A DNA stretch of 8,071 nt from an uncultured Fretibacterium sp. (GTDB taxonomy: Bacteria; Synergistota; Synergistia; Synergistales; Aminobacteriaceae), in NCBI RefSeq assembly GCF_938030725.1, contig NZ_CALHIQ010000101.1, forward strand, positions 1 through 8,071, given 5' to 3'. The translations under genes and the position numbers were made by a program. The notes beneath the pieces were generated by a model that had not been told where the DNA came from, did no database searches, and worked only from the letters and a program-made list of their open reading frames with translations. How positions within the stretch are numbered: the first letter of the stretch is position 1; each line of letters starts with the position of its first letter. Positions 6,852-8,071 of the stretch are shown piece by piece.

Positions 6852-7145
6852 TCACGGCTGATCCCTCCGCAGCGCCTCGACTTCGTCAGGGGAGAGGCCG
6901 GTGAAGTCAACGACCTGCTCGGACGAAACGCCCCGCGCCAGCATCCGTCGCGCTGTGGAGGCAATGCCTCTCGCCTCGCCCTCGGCGCGGGCAACTCGAC
7001 GGATCGTTTCGTCGCGCGTTATCTCGTCCCGCATCGCCTTATAGCTCATGATGTAACTCTGGCGTTCCTCTCGGCTCTGCAAAAACAGCTTCTCCAAACT
7101 CAGCGCCTGGCCAATCATCGCATCCTTCACCATCGCCTCTGGCAT
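6852..7145 (-). CDS. Candidate intragenic RpnS-type antitoxin, in frame within the Rpn gene
   Basis: An in-frame ATG read from 7145 would give a 97-residue protein identical to the C-terminal third of the Rpn nuclease and lacking its active site. It is preceded by a strong GGAGG (7158 down to 7154) at 8 bases, an ideal translation start. Rpn genes elsewhere are reported to produce such separately translated C-terminal proteins (RpnS), which bind and block the full-length nuclease. The product would begin MPEAMVKDAM and include the charged helix and the terminal 'TGLSPDEVEAL' module. It may simply be coding sequence that resembles a start; no expression evidence is available from sequence alone. 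Confidence 0.5.
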   Translation of the reverse strand: MPEAMVKDAMIGQALSLEKLFLQSREERQSYIMSYKAMRDEITRDETIRRVARAEGEARGIASTARRMLARGVSSEQVVDFTGLSPDEVEALRRDQP

Positions 7146-7787
7146 CTTCTTCGCCTCCATCCCCGCAAGGTACATCAGCCAATACTCCAGACGATTCCGC
7201 GGCGTCCCGTAATTCACGTACTTCGGAACCTCGAGGTAGATCAGCTTCAGGTCGTCGCTCAGCTTCTCCCCGCTCTCCACATCGCACAGACAAAACTCAC
7301 GGCGAAAGCGTTCCCCCACAAACAGGCTGAACGCCAGAACGTGTATCGATATCGTCCGCTTCAAATCCAGGTACGAAGCACCCACCTCCAACTGAGAGGC
7401 GTGCAGCATACTGAGATAGTACGCGGAACGCTGCAGGTAGTCGTTCCAGTTCCTCACCTGCACCTCTACCTCCACCTGCGTGCCGTCCGCCATCTTGGCC
7501 ACGATGTCCAGGTGGCAGTTCTTCCCCTCGACCCGCACAGCGGAGAGCTCACGGTTCGCGTACTTCAAATCGGTGAAGCCCGCGCTTCCATCCGGAAACA
7601 CAAAGGCGTTCACAAGGTCCAGAAACAAGGGCTTGCGCTCCTCGCGACCAAACAAAAATTTAAAGAAACGATCGTTGAGGCGGTATATCCTTCCCTGCTC
7701 CAGCTCCGCCTCGATTTGCCCTTCCGTCACAGGCCCCAACGCCGGACCGATCAGCTCACCGTCGCGCTCCCGCTCTGCGTCCTCCAT
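6852..7787 (-). CDS. Rpn-family PD-(D/E)XK nuclease (recombination-promoting nuclease / putative transposase)
   Basis: Rpn proteins are DNA endonucleases related to a transposase group. Reports describe them as toxic antiphage proteins held in check by a C-terminal protein made from within the same gene. The N-terminal region holds the family mark 'RLNDRFFKFLFG' then 'LFLDLVNAFVF'. The PD-(D/E)XK active site is visible as D94 (in LDIVAK) and E108-x-Q110 (in VEVEVQV), followed by 'YLQRSAYYLSML'. The C-terminal part is helical and charged (RDEITRDETI, RAEGEARG), ending in the common 'ML.RGVS.E.V...TGLSPDEVEAL' module. I start at the ATG read from 7787 (311 residues) because GAGGGG (7797-7802) is 9 bases upstream; an in-frame GTG at 7796 abuts that site and is unlikely. 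The active site is intact and no frameshift is seen. The gene converges with the DUF4230 gene and sits in tandem with a second Rpn gene. Confidence 0.92.
   Translation of the reverse strand: MEDAERERDGELIGPALGPVTEGQIEAELEQGRIYRLNDRFFKFLFGREERKPLFLDLVNAFVFPDGSAGFTDLKYANRELSAVRVEGKNCHLDIVAKMADGTQVEVEVQVRNWNDYLQRSAYYLSMLHASQLEVGASYLDLKRTISIHVLAFSLFVGERFRREFCLCDVESGEKLSDDLKLIYLEVPKYVNYGTPRNRLEYWLMYLAGMEAKKMPEAMVKDAMIGQALSLEKLFLQSREERQSYIMSYKAMRDEITRDETIRRVARAEGEARGIASTARRMLARGVSSEQVVDFTGLSPDEVEALRRDQP
7102..7125 (-). repeat. 24-base sequence duplicated at 7950-7973 (copy inside the Rpn gene)
   Basis: These 24 bases encode part of DAMIGQAL in the Rpn nuclease, just after the proposed internal start. 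An exact copy in the same orientation is found at 7950-7973, in non-coding DNA next to the hairpin of the second Rpn gene. Confidence 0.9.
7154..7158 (-). promoter_or_regulatory. Internal Shine-Dalgarno site within the Rpn gene
   Basis: On the minus strand GGAGG occupies 7158-7154 and is separated from an in-frame ATG (7145-7143) by 8 bases. Its codons read M-E-A-K-K-M. It is the best internal site in the gene: other internal ATGs have only AAGGA-type matches with poor spacing. It decides the proposed RpnS start. Confidence 0.5.
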
Positions 7788-7810
7788 AGCCCCCACCCCC
7801 TCACAACTTT

Positions 7811-7816
7811 ATTATA
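7811..7816 (-). promoter_or_regulatory. -10 box of the probable Rpn gene promoter
   Basis: Read on the minus strand, this is TATAAT in an AT-rich patch (CAATTGTATAATAAAG), 24 bases upstream of the Rpn ATG. No good -35 hexamer is present at 16-18 bases. The implied transcript leader is only about 17 bases, with the GAGGGG ribosome binding site close to its 5' end. Confidence 0.6.
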
Positions 7817-7856
7817 CAATTGGACGGTTGCGTTCAGATTCACAATCCAGCACCTC

Positions 7857-7912
7857 AAATGCCTCCCCTGTAAGGGGAGGTGGTCCGAAGGACCGGAGGG
7901 GTATTGCTTCAT
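7857..7912. repeat. REP-like double palindrome in the Rpn intergenic region
   Basis: Two hairpins lie back to back. CCTCCCCT (7862-7869) pairs with AGGGGAGG (7873-7880) across GTA, and GGTCC (7882-7886) pairs with GGACC (7890-7894) across GAA. GGAGGGGTA follows at 7895-7903. From memory, an arrangement on the minus strand of ACCCCTCCGG, a short variable hairpin, then ACCTCCCC..AGGGGAGG recurs between genes in many gut bacterial genomes as a short interspersed palindromic repeat. Only one copy is in this window, so repetition cannot be shown here. It lies between two Rpn genes, upstream of the -10 box of the first and downstream of the second. Confidence 0.6.
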
Positions 7913-7929
7913 CAGGTGGGCCTAAAGCA

Positions 7930-7957
7930 CAGGCGCCCCCGCATCGGAGAGCGCCTG
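7930..7957 (-). terminator. Hairpin downstream of the second Rpn gene, probable terminator
   Basis: CAGGCGC (7930-7936) pairs with GCGCCTG (7951-7957). Read on the minus strand, it lies after the partial Rpn gene's stop and is followed by TGCTTTAGG. Sequence, loop and the GCTTTA tail all resemble the hairpin at 6800-6830 after the first Rpn gene, so the gene and its terminator appear to have been duplicated together. Confidence 0.6.
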
Positions 7958-7973
7958 GCCAATCATCGCATCC
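7950..7973 (-). repeat. 24-base sequence duplicated at 7102-7125 (non-coding copy)
   Basis: This is an exact match to 24 bases inside the complete Rpn gene. It overlaps the right arm of the hairpin at 7930-7957: eight bases (CAGGCGCT on the minus strand) are shared with the hairpin arm, and the other 16 extend toward the second Rpn gene's stop codon. The hairpin after the first Rpn gene lacks these 16 bases. Confidence 0.9.
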
Positions 7974-7992
7974 CTGGGCTTCGCCGGCAACC

Positions 7993-8071
7993 TCACGGTT
8001 CCCCGCTCCGCAGCGCCTCAACCTCGTCAGGGGAGAGGCCGGTCGCCTGGGATATCTGCTCGGACGTGAAG
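7993..8071 (-). CDS. C-terminal end of a second Rpn-family nuclease (5' part outside window)
   Basis: Read on the minus strand from the window edge to TGA (7995-7993), this frame encodes FTSEQISQATGLSPDEVEAL followed by RSGEP. It matches the end of the complete Rpn gene, which reads GVSSEQVVDFTGLSPDEVEAL then RRDQP. Bases coding for the shared LSPDEVEAL module are nearly identical, while the residues before it differ. Its downstream region also resembles that of the first copy. The nuclease domain is outside the window, so whether this copy is intact cannot be judged. Confidence 0.85.
   Translation of the reverse strand, partial: FTSEQISQATGLSPDEVEALRSGEP

Noticed and set aside
7788..7796. 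GTG at 7796 as the Rpn start
   Set aside because: The ribosome binding site GAGGGG directly abuts this codon; the ATG three codons later is properly spaced.
7341..7925. 194-codon plus-strand frame antisense to the Rpn gene
   Set aside because: It runs through the Rpn active-site region and its promoter and has no recognisable domain; it mirrors Rpn codon structure.
7812..8021. 69-codon minus-strand frame across the region between the Rpn genes
   Set aside because: It passes through the REP-like palindrome, the hairpin and the end of the partial Rpn gene in another frame. Its resemblance to another Rpn-gene shadow frame comes only from the 24-base duplication.

Overview
The window is GC-rich and densely coded. 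Its most diagnostic feature is a C-terminal tripartite signal (Gly-rich stretch, one Cys, a hydrophobic segment, an Arg-rich end) on two neighbouring surface proteins. This matches the Synerg-CTERM sorting signal known from Synergistota (Synergistetes). Together with the high GC, an oral or gut Synergistaceae genome (Fretibacterium-like) is my best guess; this is inference from protein features, not from a marker gene.

Layout. (1) Positions 1-3626, plus strand: the 3' end of one Synerg-CTERM surface protein, then, after 7 bases, a complete 1081-residue paralogous surface protein. The complete protein has a signal peptide, about 15 Pmp-type GGA[ILV]/FxxN repeats (predicted parallel beta-helix), a choice-of-anchor-Q-like segment, a bacterial Ig-like (BIG2) domain, a C-terminal domain shared with the upstream paralog, and the sorting signal. 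Near-identical DNA repeats lie inside the beta-helix region. (2) Positions 3627-3759: a GC-rich hairpin, then a promoter-like sequence with a consensus -10 box. (3) Positions 3760-6763, plus strand: a probable operon of a ComB-family phosphatase (2-phosphosulfolactate phosphatase family, with an unusual C-terminal extension), larC (nickel insertion into the nickel-pincer nucleotide cofactor) overlapping it by ATGA, and a membrane-anchored DUF4230-like protein. (4) Positions 6764-8071, minus strand: two tandem Rpn-family nuclease genes (PD-(D/E)XK), the second cut off by the window edge. Related hairpins follow both genes, and the intergenic DNA carries a REP-like double palindrome and a 24-base duplication of Rpn coding sequence.

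How the parts work together. The first block is a surface/adhesin locus that could vary by recombination between repeats. The middle block combines cofactor maturation with a phosphatase; LarB, LarE and a LarA-type client enzyme are not in the window. The last block is probably a toxin/antiphage nuclease locus. The complete Rpn gene contains a well-formed internal Shine-Dalgarno and ATG that could make a separate 97-residue C-terminal protein, the arrangement reported for RpnS antitoxins encoded within Rpn genes. That nested gene and the terminator-associated duplication are the observations I would follow first.
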